From Novosphingobium olei (lineage in GTDB: Bacteria; Pseudomonadota; Alphaproteobacteria; Sphingomonadales; Sphingomonadaceae): a DNA stretch of 64,000 nucleotides. Where the stretch lies: positions 1 to 64,000 of the forward strand of contig NZ_JABBGM010000007.1 in assembly GCF_012927405.1 (NCBI RefSeq). The letters are read 5' to 3'. Positions 52,380-62,036 of this stretch are shown piece by piece. Made by a program: the position numbers and the translations under genes. Below the pieces are notes generated by a model. It worked only from the letters and a program-made list of their open reading frames with translations, ran no database searches and was not told the DNA's origin. How positions within the stretch are numbered: the stretch's first letter is position 1; each line of letters starts with the position of its first letter.

Positions 52380-53732
52380 ATGAACGACAGCATTGCCGAT
52401 CTGGTTGATTCCCGCACCGGGCGCCAATCGCGCTCGATCTACGCGAGCGAAGACATTTATCGGCAGGAACTTGAGCGGATCTTCGGGCGCTGCTGGCTGT
52501 TTCTGGTCCACACCAGCCAGATTCCGAAGCCGGGCGACTATTTCCGCACCTTCATGGGCGAAGACGATGTGATCGTGATCCGCCAGAAGGACGGGTCGAT
52601 CAAGGCGTTCCTCAACAGCTGTACCCATCGCGGCAACCGGATCTGCCGCGCCGATCGCGGCAATGCGCGCGCTTTCACCTGCAACTATCACGGCTGGTCT
52701 TTTTCCCCGGACGGCGCGCTCTCCGGGGTGCCGCTGGAAAACGAGGCCTATTTCGGCGAACTCGACCGCACCAAGTTCGGCCTGATCCCGGTGACGAAAG
52801 TGGCCGAGTATAAGGGCCTGGTGTTCGGCTGCTGGGATGCCAATTCGCCCAGCCTCGATGACTATCTGGGCGATGCCAAGTTTTTCCTCGATGTCTGGCT
52901 GGATGCCATGCCAGGCGGATCGGCACTGCTCGGCGAGACGCAGAAGATGGTGCTGGGCACCAACTGGAAGCTGCCAGTCGAGAACGTCTGCGGCGATGGC
53001 TATCACCTGGGCTGGGCCCATGCCGGCGCTATGGCGGCGGTCCAGTCGATGGACCTCACCGGGCTCAGCGTCGGCAATTCCGGGGTCGATCTCGATGGCG
53101 GGCTGTCGGTCGCCGGCATGAACGGGCACATGGTCCTGAGCGCGCTCGACGGCGTTTCCGGCTATGCCTTCTATCCCGATCCCAAGCCGATCCTCGAATA
53201 CCTGGAGGCCAACCGCCAGACGGTGATCGACCGTCTGGGCGAAGTGCGCGGCAGGCAGGTGTGGGGTGCGCAGGTCAACATCACCATTTTCCCCAACCTG
53301 CAGCTGCTGCCCGGGCTCAACTGGTTCCGGGTCTATCATCCCAAGGGTCCCGGCCAGATCGAGCAGTGGACCTGGGCCATGGCCGAAAACGACATGCCCG
53401 AGGCGGTGAAAGCGCAGATCCTCGAAAACCAGTGCCTGACCTTCGGCCTGGCAGGCCTGTTCGACAACGACGATGGCGACAATCTGACCGCCTGCACCGA
53501 ACAGTCGCGCGGCTGGCGCACGGCGCAGATGGATGTCTACACCAACATGGCGCTGGGCCGCTCGGGCAAGCGCGAGGGCTTCCCCGGCGATATCGCCGCC
53601 GGCTTGGTAAGCGAACACAACCAGCGCTATTTCTACCGCCGCTGGCAAGAGCACATGATGGCGGAAACTTGGGCCGAAGTGCCCACGTACAACATCAACT
53701 CGTTGACCGAACAGGAAGCCGAGCATGCTTGA
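52380..53732 (+). CDS. Rieske dioxygenase alpha subunit, biphenyl/PAH type (copy 1)
   Basis: 450 residues. The Rieske ligands are C81, H83, C101 and H104 (SCTHRGN...CNYHGW). The catalytic iron ligands are H209 and H214 with bridging D206 in GDGYHLGWAH. Length and layout match large subunits of the sphingomonad BphA1 family, which put dioxygen across aromatic or polycyclic rings to give cis-dihydrodiols. Unlike most of the family, the active-site follow-on is GYHLGWAHAG. First gene of the sigma-54-driven operon; overlaps its beta gene by 8 bases. Confidence 0.9.
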   Translation: MNDSIADLVDSRTGRQSRSIYASEDIYRQELERIFGRCWLFLVHTSQIPKPGDYFRTFMGEDDVIVIRQKDGSIKAFLNSCTHRGNRICRADRGNARAFTCNYHGWSFSPDGALSGVPLENEAYFGELDRTKFGLIPVTKVAEYKGLVFGCWDANSPSLDDYLGDAKFFLDVWLDAMPGGSALLGETQKMVLGTNWKLPVENVCGDGYHLGWAHAGAMAAVQSMDLTGLSVGNSGVDLDGGLSVAGMNGHMVLSALDGVSGYAFYPDPKPILEYLEANRQTVIDRLGEVRGRQVWGAQVNITIFPNLQLLPGLNWFRVYHPKGPGQIEQWTWAMAENDMPEAVKAQILENQCLTFGLAGLFDNDDGDNLTACTEQSRGWRTAQMDVYTNMALGRSGKREGFPGDIAAGLVSEHNQRYFYRRWQEHMMAETWAEVPTYNINSLTEQEAEHA

Positions 53733-54252
53733 CCGGCCGCTTGCCCCTCCACCGGTGGAGGTGATCGTTGCTGTCACCCAGGCACTCCACCGCGAAGCCC
53801 GGCTGCTCGACAACGAAGATTTCGAAGGCTGGCTGGCCATGCTCGGCAAAGACGTCAGCTATCGCCTTGAACTGAAGAGCCGAAGGTTCCGCGCTGACCG
53901 TTCGCCGCCTTTACCACTTGGCCCAGGGGTAATCTTCAACGAGGATCTGGGTCGGCTCAAAATGCGGGTGGATCGCCTGAAATCCGGCTTCGTCTGGGCC
54001 GAGGATCCTCCCAACTACATCCGCCGCGCTGTCTCCAACGTGGAGGTTCTGGCCACCCAGGCCGATAACGAGGTGCGGGTCCATTCTGTGCTGGTGATGC
54101 ACCGGAACCGGATCGACGGCACTACCCGCCTGCTCACCGCCGGACGCACCGACCTCTGGCGCAGCGAAGGCGGCGCGTGGCTGCTCACCGCGCGCGAGAT
54201 CGTGCTGGACCATTCCGTGCTGCCGGACAGCAACCTCAACGCCTTTTTCTGA
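53725..54252 (+). CDS. Rieske dioxygenase beta subunit (copy 1)
   Basis: 175 residues of the small-subunit fold (VTQALHREARLLDNEDFEGW, YIRRAVSNVEVL, REIVLDHSVLPDSNLNAFF). It overlaps the alpha gene and has the normal length for BphA2-type subunits. Confidence 0.9.
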   Translation: MLDRPLAPPPVEVIVAVTQALHREARLLDNEDFEGWLAMLGKDVSYRLELKSRRFRADRSPPLPLGPGVIFNEDLGRLKMRVDRLKSGFVWAEDPPNYIRRAVSNVEVLATQADNEVRVHSVLVMHRNRIDGTTRLLTAGRTDLWRSEGGAWLLTAREIVLDHSVLPDSNLNAFF

Positions 54253-54277
54253 ACAATCCTGACGGGAGAGAACAATC

Positions 54278-55645
54278 ATGCGCTTCGAACGTATCGGTCG
54301 CGAACCGGATTATTCACGCTACATGGACCTCAAGGAAGGCTGGCTTGACCGCCGGATCTTTTCGGATGCCGACATCTACGAGGAGGAGCTGTACCGCATT
54401 TTCGCGCGGTCGTGGCTGTTCGTTGCCCACGAAAGCCAGATCCCCAGTTCCGGAGACTTCCTGACGACCCACATGGGCGAAGATGCGGTGATCGTCGCCC
54501 GCCAGCCCGACGGATCGATCCGGGTCATGCTCAATTCCTGCCCGCACCGCGGCAATAAGGTGTGCTTCGCCGATGCCGGGAACACCCGTCGGTTCGTCTG
54601 CAATTACCACGGCTGGGCGTTTGACACCGCCGGCGACCTCAAGGGCATGCACGAGGAATATTGCTACGACGCGGGCGATATCGACTTCAAGAACCATGGC
54701 CTCAAGAACGTCGCCAAGGTCGGCAACTACAAGGGCCTGGTGTTCGCCACCTTCAACAGCGATGCGCCGAGCCTGGAAGCCTGGCTAGGCGATTTCCGGT
54801 GGTATCTCGACATGATCCTCGACAACGAGGAAGGCGGCACCGAATTCATTGGCGGCTGCATCAAGTCGGTGATCAGCGCGAACTGGAAGTTCGGGGTCGA
54901 GAACTTCATCGGCGACGCTTACCACGCCGGCTGGACGCATGATTCGGGCACTCGGTCGATGAACAACGGCCAGCCGTTCCCGCCGATCGACATGGATAAT
55001 TCCTATCACGCCAGCGTGAACGGCCACGGCTGGGAATTCGGCACCGAAGGCGTGGGCGACCTCTTCCTGCTCGGGCGCCCCAAGGTGATGGACTATTACA
55101 ACAAGATCCGCCCGAAGATGGCGGAACGCCTGGGCGAGATGCGCTCGAAGATCTTCGGTTCGGTCGCCTCGGCATCGATCTTCCCCAACGTCTCGTTCCT
55201 GCCGGGCATTTCCACCTTCCGCCAGTGGCAACCCAAGGGGCCGATGCAGTTCGAATTGAAGACCTGGGTGATCGTCAACAAGAACATGCCCGACGACATC
55301 AAGGAGGAAGTGACCAAGGGCGTGATGCAGACCTTCGGCCCCGGTGGCACCTTCGAGATGGATGACGGGGAAAACTGGGAGAACTGCACCACCGTCAACC
55401 GCGGCGTCGTCACCCGGCACGAGCGCCTGCACTATCGCTGCGGGATCGGCCGCCAGATCGAACATGATACCCTGCCGGGCATCGTCTATCGCGGCCAGTA
55501 CAACGACGCCAACCAGCGCGGCTTCTACCAGCGCTGGCTCGACATGATGACCCATGACGAATTCGGCAAGATGCCGGCACGGCCCGAACCGCAGCTGGGC
55601 AATGTGGCCGAAACCCGCGACCTTCCCGGCCTGTTCGCGCTCTGA
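54278..55645 (+). CDS. Rieske dioxygenase alpha subunit, PAH type (copy 2)
   Basis: 455 residues. The Rieske ligands are C88, H90, C108 and H111 (SCPHRGN...CNYHGW). The catalytic H216 and H221 with D213 lie in GDAYHAGWTHDSG, a context close to naphthalene/PAH dioxygenases of sphingomonads (BphA1f-like). It differs strongly from copy 1, so the two pairs probably have different substrates. GGGAGA precedes the ATG. Confidence 0.9.
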   Translation: MRFERIGREPDYSRYMDLKEGWLDRRIFSDADIYEEELYRIFARSWLFVAHESQIPSSGDFLTTHMGEDAVIVARQPDGSIRVMLNSCPHRGNKVCFADAGNTRRFVCNYHGWAFDTAGDLKGMHEEYCYDAGDIDFKNHGLKNVAKVGNYKGLVFATFNSDAPSLEAWLGDFRWYLDMILDNEEGGTEFIGGCIKSVISANWKFGVENFIGDAYHAGWTHDSGTRSMNNGQPFPPIDMDNSYHASVNGHGWEFGTEGVGDLFLLGRPKVMDYYNKIRPKMAERLGEMRSKIFGSVASASIFPNVSFLPGISTFRQWQPKGPMQFELKTWVIVNKNMPDDIKEEVTKGVMQTFGPGGTFEMDDGENWENCTTVNRGVVTRHERLHYRCGIGRQIEHDTLPGIVYRGQYNDANQRGFYQRWLDMMTHDEFGKMPARPEPQLGNVAETRDLPGLFAL

Positions 55646-55659
55646 GAGGAACTACAGCT

Positions 55660-56211
55660 ATGACCGACACCGCAACGATCGAGCGCACGCGCGAAGGGAC
55701 TACCGCATCGCTCGAACTGACCCACGCGCTGACCCAGACGCTGTATCGCGAAGCACGGCTGCTCGACGATGAACACTACAAGGCCTGGACCAGCATGCTG
55801 GCGGAAGACCTGCATTACCACATGCCGGGGATCGAAACCCGCTATCGCCGCGACAAGACCGAGCAGGTGACCGACCTGACCCGGATGGCCTATTACAACG
55901 ACAGCAAGCCCGAAATCCTCAAGCGGCTTTCGCGGCTCGAGACCGGAACGGCCTGGTCGGAGGATCCGGCGACGCGCTACACCCATATCATCACCAACGT
56001 CGAGGTGGAGCTTACCGAAAACACCGACGAGTTCCGGGTCTATTCGAACTTCTATGCCTATCGCAATCGCAACGAACGCGACGAGGATTCGCTGATCGGC
56101 AACCGTATCGATATCTGGCGCCAGGTCGGCAACAGCTTTCAACTGGTCAAACGCCGAGCGATCCTCAAGCACAATGTGATGTTGAGCAAGAACCTCAACA
56201 TCTACGTTTAG
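55660..56211 (+). CDS. Rieske dioxygenase beta subunit (copy 2)
   Basis: 183 residues, the small-subunit fold (LTHALTQTLYREARLLDDEH, RYTHIITNVEVELTENTDEF). It follows its alpha gene by 14 bases with AGAGGA as ribosome site, and resembles BphA2f-type subunits. Confidence 0.9.
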   Translation: MTDTATIERTREGTTASLELTHALTQTLYREARLLDDEHYKAWTSMLAEDLHYHMPGIETRYRRDKTEQVTDLTRMAYYNDSKPEILKRLSRLETGTAWSEDPATRYTHIITNVEVELTENTDEFRVYSNFYAYRNRNERDEDSLIGNRIDIWRQVGNSFQLVKRRAILKHNVMLSKNLNIYV

Positions 56212-56261
56212 TCTATCCACGCTTATAAATAAAAATACATCAACAAGAGGGAGAATGCCAA

Positions 56262-58832
56262 GTGACAAAGCAATTGATGAATTTCAGGAAGGTCTTCCTG
56301 CGCGCCAGCACTTCAGCCATCATTGGGCTGACTTGCCTTGCACCGATGACGGCGCATGCCCAGGATGCTGCGGCAAGCGAACCTCAGGCCGACGCCCCGG
56401 CATCGGGTGGCCTTGAAGAAATCATCGTGACCGCTCGCAAGCGAGCCGAGAATCTGCAGGAAACTCCCGTTGCAATCACGGCAATGAACGCAGGAATGCT
56501 CGAAGCACGGCAGATTAACAATGTCGCACAGGTCGCTAAATTTGCTCCTAATGTGAACATCCAGCCGGTCGCGAATATTTCCGGATCAAGTGCTTCGCTG
56601 ACAGCGTTCATCCGTGGCGTTGGGCAGACCGACTTCAACATCACGGTCGATCCAGGTGTCGGGGTTTACGTCGATGGCGTCTACGTCGCTCGCTCCGTTG
56701 GCGCGCTGCTTGATATGGCCGACATTTCCGACGTTCAGATTTTGCGCGGGCCACAAGGAACCCTGTTTGGCAAGAACACGATTGGTGGCGCCATTGTTGT
56801 TAACTCGATGCAGCCACAGAAAGATTTCGACCTAAAGCTCGAAGCCGTTACCGGACGCTACAATCGCGCAGATTTCAAGGGCATGATCAACGTGCCGCTG
56901 AGTGACAATCTCGCGATGCGCGCGGTTGCATCCTACGAAACCCGCGACGGTTTTCAGAGACGCCTGTTCGATGGCGGTCGCCAAGGCAACAAGGATAGCT
57001 TTGGCGCCCGGCTGGCGTTCAAGTGGGAGCCGACCGACAAGCTGACGGTCAACCTCAGCGGCGATATCAATATCCGTCGTGAAGAGCAGACAGCAATCTC
57101 ACTCATCGAACTGCGAGACCAGCCGGTTCCGTTGCGTTTTGTGGAGATTCCCAACAGCGCCCCCCCTGGGGGCACCAATCGTCTGATCGCCGCGCCGAGC
57201 TCGATGTATTTTTGGAACAAGATCTCCGCGGTCGGGGCCGCTACGGGCGCCTGCGGCGCGGCTTGGGGCGGGTTTGGGCCCACCGGTCCGATTCCTGGAA
57301 CGCTGGCCCCGACCAGCAACCCTAATTGCGCCAGCACGCGCTGGATTACCGGGGATCCTGATACGACTTGGGCCGGCGGCAACAACCGCTCGGATTTCGA
57401 TCTATGGGGAGTTAACCTGACGCTCGACTATGACTTCGGTGATATCAGCCTGAAGTCGATCAGTTCCTATCGTGATCAGAAATCGAGGTTCGAATATGAT
57501 TTCGACGGCACTCCGCACAACATATTGCAGCTCACCAACAATATCGATCTGTGGCAGGCATCACAAGAGCTCCAGCTAACCGGTAGTGTTCTGGATGATC
57601 GACTGAAGTTTGTTCTGGGCGGATACTATCTAAAGGAAAAAGGCCAGGATAAGGAACCGTTGGAATTCGGGTTCGCCCAATTCTTCTCCGGTGGCAAAAT
57701 CGACAACGATAGCTATGCGTCATACCTGCAGGCCACCTTCAAGGTAACCGACCGGTTCTCGATCACGCCGGGCATTCGTTACACCAACGAAACCAAGCGG
57801 TTCGATCCGTCGCTACAGGTCATTTACAATGATAGGTCGCGGTTCGATCCAGTGCTGGCCTCACTTTATCCCAATGGCGCTTTCATTGCCTTCAGCCAGT
57901 GCCTCGTCGGGCAGGCCGTGCCGGGCGTGATCCCACCAGGCGTCCCCGGCTTCGAAGCCTTCGCCGGTTTCCCGCTTCCAGGCGGATGCACGCCTTCGGC
58001 AACGAACCCGGGAGGCAACCACACGATGCCAGCTGTGCAAGTCCAGGCCAAGGCGAAGGAATGGACACCAGCGATTTCGGCGGACTACAAGATCACTGAC
58101 GACACCTTGATCTATGCATCCTACTCGAAAGGCTTCAAGAACGGCGGGTTCAGCCAGCGCATCTTTCCCGCAGAGATTACGACACCGTCATTCACGCCGG
58201 AGTTCGTCGAATCCTACGAAATTGGCCTCAAAAACGAATTCTTCAACCGACGACTGCGCCTCAACATCGCGGCGTTCCTGTCCGACTACAGCGATATGCA
58301 GATCGTTGTTAATGAGGGAATCGCACCGAAGGTACGAAATGCGGGCACCGGCCGGATCAAGGGATTTGAGGTCGAGGGCGAAGCGGCTCCAATCGATCAG
58401 GTTCAGTTGACCTTTGGTGTAGGTTATCTGGATGCCTATTACACCAACATCGACTTATCAGCCGCCCCCGTCACCAAGGATTCGAAATTTGCTTTCGTAC
58501 CCAAGTGGACAGCTTCGGCAGCTATCAATGCGGATGTCTATGAAGGGCAAGCCGGCAAACTGACGCTTCGTGGTGACTGGTCCTATCAAAGCGGCACCTT
58601 CAAGGATGCGGTAAATAGCCCGCAATTGTTTCAGCCAGCATATAGCGTGTTCGGTGCGAGCGCGTCATTCACTGACAAAAGCGAACACTTCACCGTGACT
58701 GGCGGCGTCACCAACTTGACCGATAAACGATACATCCAAGGCGGGTACGTCGATCTCGACATCGGCGGCGCCGCCACCGCAAGCTTCTCGCGTCCGCGCG
58801 AATGGTTCCTGAAGCTCGCCTACAAATACTAA
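56262..58832 (+). CDS. TonB-dependent outer-membrane receptor
   Basis: 856 residues. The GTG start has GAGGGAGA 7 bases before it. A signal peptide ends AHAQDAAASE near residue 35. The plug domain begins EEIIVTARKRAENLQETPVA, and the protein ends with an aromatic residue (LKLAYKY) as outer-membrane barrels do. It lies inside the oxygenase operon, so it is likely the uptake route for the aromatic substrate. Its base composition is visibly less GC-rich than its neighbours. Confidence 0.92.
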   Translation: MTKQLMNFRKVFLRASTSAIIGLTCLAPMTAHAQDAAASEPQADAPASGGLEEIIVTARKRAENLQETPVAITAMNAGMLEARQINNVAQVAKFAPNVNIQPVANISGSSASLTAFIRGVGQTDFNITVDPGVGVYVDGVYVARSVGALLDMADISDVQILRGPQGTLFGKNTIGGAIVVNSMQPQKDFDLKLEAVTGRYNRADFKGMINVPLSDNLAMRAVASYETRDGFQRRLFDGGRQGNKDSFGARLAFKWEPTDKLTVNLSGDINIRREEQTAISLIELRDQPVPLRFVEIPNSAPPGGTNRLIAAPSSMYFWNKISAVGAATGACGAAWGGFGPTGPIPGTLAPTSNPNCASTRWITGDPDTTWAGGNNRSDFDLWGVNLTLDYDFGDISLKSISSYRDQKSRFEYDFDGTPHNILQLTNNIDLWQASQELQLTGSVLDDRLKFVLGGYYLKEKGQDKEPLEFGFAQFFSGGKIDNDSYASYLQATFKVTDRFSITPGIRYTNETKRFDPSLQVIYNDRSRFDPVLASLYPNGAFIAFSQCLVGQAVPGVIPPGVPGFEAFAGFPLPGGCTPSATNPGGNHTMPAVQVQAKAKEWTPAISADYKITDDTLIYASYSKGFKNGGFSQRIFPAEITTPSFTPEFVESYEIGLKNEFFNRRLRLNIAAFLSDYSDMQIVVNEGIAPKVRNAGTGRIKGFEVEGEAAPIDQVQLTFGVGYLDAYYTNIDLSAAPVTKDSKFAFVPKWTASAAINADVYEGQAGKLTLRGDWSYQSGTFKDAVNSPQLFQPAYSVFGASASFTDKSEHFTVTGGVTNLTDKRYIQGGYVDLDIGGAATASFSRPREWFLKLAYKY

Positions 58833-58844
58833 GACCCTATACCC

Positions 58845-58870
58845 GAGGGCGGCGCACCGCCGCCGCCCTC
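58845..58870 (+). terminator. GC-rich hairpin after the receptor gene
   Basis: GAGGGCGGC (58845-58853) pairs with GCCGCCCTC (58862-58870). There is no T-run behind it, so it may only attenuate transcription or stabilise the upstream message before xylM. Confidence 0.45.
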
Positions 58871-58921
58871 ACCCTTGCCTCGACGGTCAAGGCCAGAGCA
58901 AAATAACTCGGGAGAAATCCG

Positions 58922-60028
58922 ATGGACGGCCTACGCTATTTTCTCATCCCAGTCATGACCTTGGCGGGCGTTATCGGATTCATGCTCGGCGGTAGCTACG
59001 TCTGGCTGGGCGCGGCGACCTTTCCGGTATTGATGACGCTGGATATCCTGCTGCCGGCGGACCACAAGATGCGCGCGCAGGGCACGGCACTGCTTGGCGA
59101 TTTCGCCATGTACCTCCAGCTCCCGTGCATGATTCTGCTGGTCTGGGCCTTTGCCCGATCGGTTGCGACCGCGATCAACCCGATCACCGGCGCCGACAAT
59201 TCAAGCTGGCAACTGGCCGGATCGCTGCTCAGCCTGGGCTGGCTCTCGGCGGTGCCGACCCTGCCGGTAGCGCACGAGCTGATGCACCGCCGCCACTGGT
59301 TTCCACGCTATGTCGCCAAGTGTCTGAGCGCTTTCTACGGCGACCCCAATCGCGATATCGCCCATATCGTCACCCACCACGTCCATCTCGATACGGCCAA
59401 GGATAGCGATACCCCTCGGCGCGGGCAGACCATCTACAGCTTCGTGTTCCAGGCGACTTGGGGTTCCTACAAGGATACTTGGGAAAAGTCGGCCGAAATC
59501 CTCCGCAAGCTGGGCCATGCTTCGCTGGGATGGCGCAATCCGGTGTGGCTAATGCCGCTCTTATCGGGCAGTATCATCGTCTTTGTGGGCTTGACGGCAG
59601 GCCTTGGCGCGACGCTGACCGCTGTCGCCGCGATGGTAATGGCCAAGATGTTCGTGGAGGGGTTCAACTACTTCCAGCACTATGGCCTGATCCGGGTCGA
59701 AGGCGCGCCGATCGAACTCCACCACGCGTGGAACCACCTTGGCGCGATCGTCCGGCCGATCGGTGCGGAAATCACCAACCATATCAACCACCACCTCGAT
59801 GGCCACATTCCCTTCTATGCGCTGAAGCCCGAACCGCAGGCACCGCAGATGCCCTCGCTGTTCCTGTGCTTCGCCACTGGTCTGATCCCGCCGGTCTGGT
59901 TTCGCTTCATCGCGCAGCCACGCCTCAAGGACTGGGACGAGCGCTTCGCCACCCCAGGCGAACGCAAGCTGGCAGACGAGGCCAACGCGCATGCCGGCTG
60001 GCCGCGCTGGCTGGCCAGCGCCAGATAG
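58922..60028 (+). CDS. xylM: Xylene/toluene monooxygenase hydroxylase, XylM-like
   Basis: A 368-residue integral-membrane di-iron hydroxylase with the three His boxes of the AlkB/XylM family: HELMHRRH at 118-125, HIVTHHVHLD at 148-157 and NHINHHLDGH at 286-295, plus FQHYGL near 252. The long blocks LSAVPTLPVAHELMHRRHW, FYGDPNRDIAH and GQTIYSF follow XylM of the TOL plasmid closely. It oxidises a ring methyl group to the alcohol. It is expected to take electrons from the XylA-like reductase encoded next. Confidence 0.93.
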   Translation: MDGLRYFLIPVMTLAGVIGFMLGGSYVWLGAATFPVLMTLDILLPADHKMRAQGTALLGDFAMYLQLPCMILLVWAFARSVATAINPITGADNSSWQLAGSLLSLGWLSAVPTLPVAHELMHRRHWFPRYVAKCLSAFYGDPNRDIAHIVTHHVHLDTAKDSDTPRRGQTIYSFVFQATWGSYKDTWEKSAEILRKLGHASLGWRNPVWLMPLLSGSIIVFVGLTAGLGATLTAVAAMVMAKMFVEGFNYFQHYGLIRVEGAPIELHHAWNHLGAIVRPIGAEITNHINHHLDGHIPFYALKPEPQAPQMPSLFLCFATGLIPPVWFRFIAQPRLKDWDERFATPGERKLADEANAHAGWPRWLASAR

Positions 60029-60104
60029 CGCAAGCACGAATTAACCCCCACTCGAGCGGCATTCGGCAGCGGGTGCCGCCCGCCCAATCTGGACCAACCA
60101 GCCC

Positions 60105-61145
60105 ATGTTTTCCTTCCTGCGCAAATCCAAGGTGAACACCGTGTCCGTGGAGGGTTGGCCAACCACGATCACGGTCCCGGCAGGCAAGACGCTGCTCGAA
60201 GCGATGCTGGGCCAAGGCCTGGCCATGCCGCACGATTGCAAGGTGGGTTCCTGCGGGACCTGCAAGTTCAAACTTGTAACCGGCAAGATCGGCGAATTGA
60301 GTCCCTCGGCCCTGGCGCTGGAAGGGGAAGAAGTGCGGGGCGGCTACCGGCTGGCTTGCCAGGCCATCCCGCGTTCCGACCTGACGATCGCGGTCGATGC
60401 GCCGCTGGTGCAGGGCCTTGCCGTGGAAGACTATCGCGGCACCATCATTGCCGCACCGCGCCTGTGCAAGGATATCATCGGCCTGACGATCGAGCTCGAT
60501 CGCCCGCTGGCCTTCGCGCCGGGGCAATATGCCGATCTGATCGCGCCTGGCGTCGACGGCGCGCGCAGCTATTCCTTTGCATTCGCGGCGCTGGCCGGGC
60601 CGGTGCGGCAGCTTCACTTCCACATCCGCCATGTGCCGGGCGGCGCATTCACCGACTGGCTGTTCGGTGCCGATCGCACCGGCACCGAGCTGACGGTTGC
60701 CGCGCCCTTCGGCCAGTTCGCCCTCAAGGACGGCCAGGCACCGATCCTGTGCATCGCCGGCGGCAGCGGGCTCGCTCCGATCGTCTCGATCCTGCAACAG
60801 GCGCTGGCAGCTGGCGGGACCCGCCCGGTCCACCTGCTCTATGGTGCGCGCCAACAGGCCAATCTTTATGCGCTCGACCAAATCGAGACCTTGCGCAATC
60901 GCTGGCAAGCCCCGTTCACCTTCACCCCCGCGTTGTCCGACGAAGACCCCGGCAGTGACTGGGCCGGAGCGCGTGGGCTGATTACCGAACAGATCGCCGG
61001 CATCGCGAACCTGCCCGCCCACGAAGCCTATCTGTGCGGCCCGCCGGCGATGATCGATCTGGCCGAAGCACGGCTGCTTGCCGCCAGTGTTGAACGCGCG
61101 GCCATATCCGCCGACCGTTTTCTCGACCGCGGAAGCAAGAGATAA
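60105..61145 (+). CDS. xylA: Monooxygenase electron-transfer component, XylA-like
   Basis: 346 residues. An N-terminal plant-type [2Fe-2S] domain has C45, C50, C53 and C85 (HDCKVGSCGTC...LACQ), followed by an FAD domain (RSYSFAF) and an NAD domain (LCIAGGSGLAPI, ending LCGPPAMID). It passes electrons from NADH to XylM. It lies 76 bases after xylM and ends the plus-strand operon at a hairpin terminator. Confidence 0.93.
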   Translation: MFSFLRKSKVNTVSVEGWPTTITVPAGKTLLEAMLGQGLAMPHDCKVGSCGTCKFKLVTGKIGELSPSALALEGEEVRGGYRLACQAIPRSDLTIAVDAPLVQGLAVEDYRGTIIAAPRLCKDIIGLTIELDRPLAFAPGQYADLIAPGVDGARSYSFAFAALAGPVRQLHFHIRHVPGGAFTDWLFGADRTGTELTVAAPFGQFALKDGQAPILCIAGGSGLAPIVSILQQALAAGGTRPVHLLYGARQQANLYALDQIETLRNRWQAPFTFTPALSDEDPGSDWAGARGLITEQIAGIANLPAHEAYLCGPPAMIDLAEARLLAASVERAAISADRFLDRGSKR

Positions 61146-61152
61146 AAAAGAC

Positions 61153-61176
61153 GGGCGCCCGCCGAAACGGGCACCC
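61153..61176. terminator. Hairpin between convergent operons
   Basis: GGGCGCCCG (61153-61161) and CGGGCACCC (61168-61176) form a stem with one mismatch, between convergent genes ending at 61145 and 61205. A run of A on the left gives a T-run for the minus strand, so it can end both transcripts. Confidence 0.65.
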
Positions 61177-61204
61177 GCCAAGGGTGGAGAGATTGGTTTT
61201 CGGC

Positions 61205-62005
61205 TCAGCCTTCAGGGCGCTTGCCGATGCCGATGCCGCCATCACTGAGCAGCACTGTCCCGGTCATGTAGGCCGAGTCCCGGCGCGAGGCGAGCAAGGC
61301 ATAGAGTCCCGAATGATCATCCGCTTCAGCGATCCGTGCGAGCGGTGTCATTCCGGCAATCATCGCATCGAGACCTTCCATGTCCTCCATGTGGACATCA
61401 GCCGTGCCGCCCGCCTTGGTGCCGCCCAGCGGTGTGCGGGTGCCTCCCGGCGCGACGCCGTTAACGCGGATGTCCGGGGTCAATTCCCAGGCTAGCTGGC
61501 GGATCAGACCCAGAACCGCGTGCTTCGACGCCACATAGGGCGTGCCGCCGCCGCCTGTGTAGAAGCTCGAAGTCGAGGCCGTGAAGATAATGCTGCCTTT
61601 GGTTTTCCTCAGTTCCGGAATGGCGGCCCGGGCACCAAGGAAATAGCCTTTGACGTTGACGCCAAAGATTTCATCCAGCGTTTCCGAAATTTTCTCGGGC
61701 TCCATGTCCGCCAAAGGCGTCATGTAGTCCCATATCCCGGCATTGCCGACAAACACGTCGAGCTTGCCGAAAGCGGCTACGGTTGCGGCGACCGCCGCTT
61801 CGTTGTCAGCATAGTTGCGGACATCGCCTTCAACCACGGACACCGCGTCACCGTACCGCGAGCGCACCATGGCGGCCTGGTCGGCGTCCCTGACCAGGAC
61901 GCCGACCCTTGCACCTTCTTCGATAAAGCGCGCGACAACCGCCGCGCCGATTCCGGTGGCACCGCCGGTCAGCAGTGCCACCTGTCCTTCAAGTCTTGCT
62001 GTCAC
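61205..62005 (-). CDS. cis-dihydrodiol dehydrogenase, BphB/NahB-like
   Basis: A 266-residue short-chain dehydrogenase. It has TGGATGIG for [17 protein letters not shown] after the core, and the catalytic YxxxK in TPYVASKH. The NAGIWDY and INVKGY-like (VNVKGYF) blocks are typical of cis-dihydrodiol dehydrogenases of the biphenyl/naphthalene pathways. It would turn the dihydrodiols from the Rieske enzymes into catechols. Last gene of the minus-strand set. Confidence 0.87.
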   Translation of the reverse strand: MTARLEGQVALLTGGATGIGAAVVARFIEEGARVGVLVRDADQAAMVRSRYGDAVSVVEGDVRNYADNEAAVAATVAAFGKLDVFVGNAGIWDYMTPLADMEPEKISETLDEIFGVNVKGYFLGARAAIPELRKTKGSIIFTASTSSFYTGGGGTPYVASKHAVLGLIRQLAWELTPDIRVNGVAPGGTRTPLGGTKAGGTADVHMEDMEGLDAMIAGMTPLARIAEADDHSGLYALLASRRDSAYMTGTVLLSDGGIGIGKRPEG

Positions 62006-62036
62006 ATCGCTTCTCCCAATGATCGTTGCTCGCCGA

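Noticed and set aside
52206..53849. 547-codon minus-strand frame across the first Rieske oxygenase
   Set aside because: It is antisense to a complete oxygenase alpha gene with all iron ligands and shows no recognisable domain.
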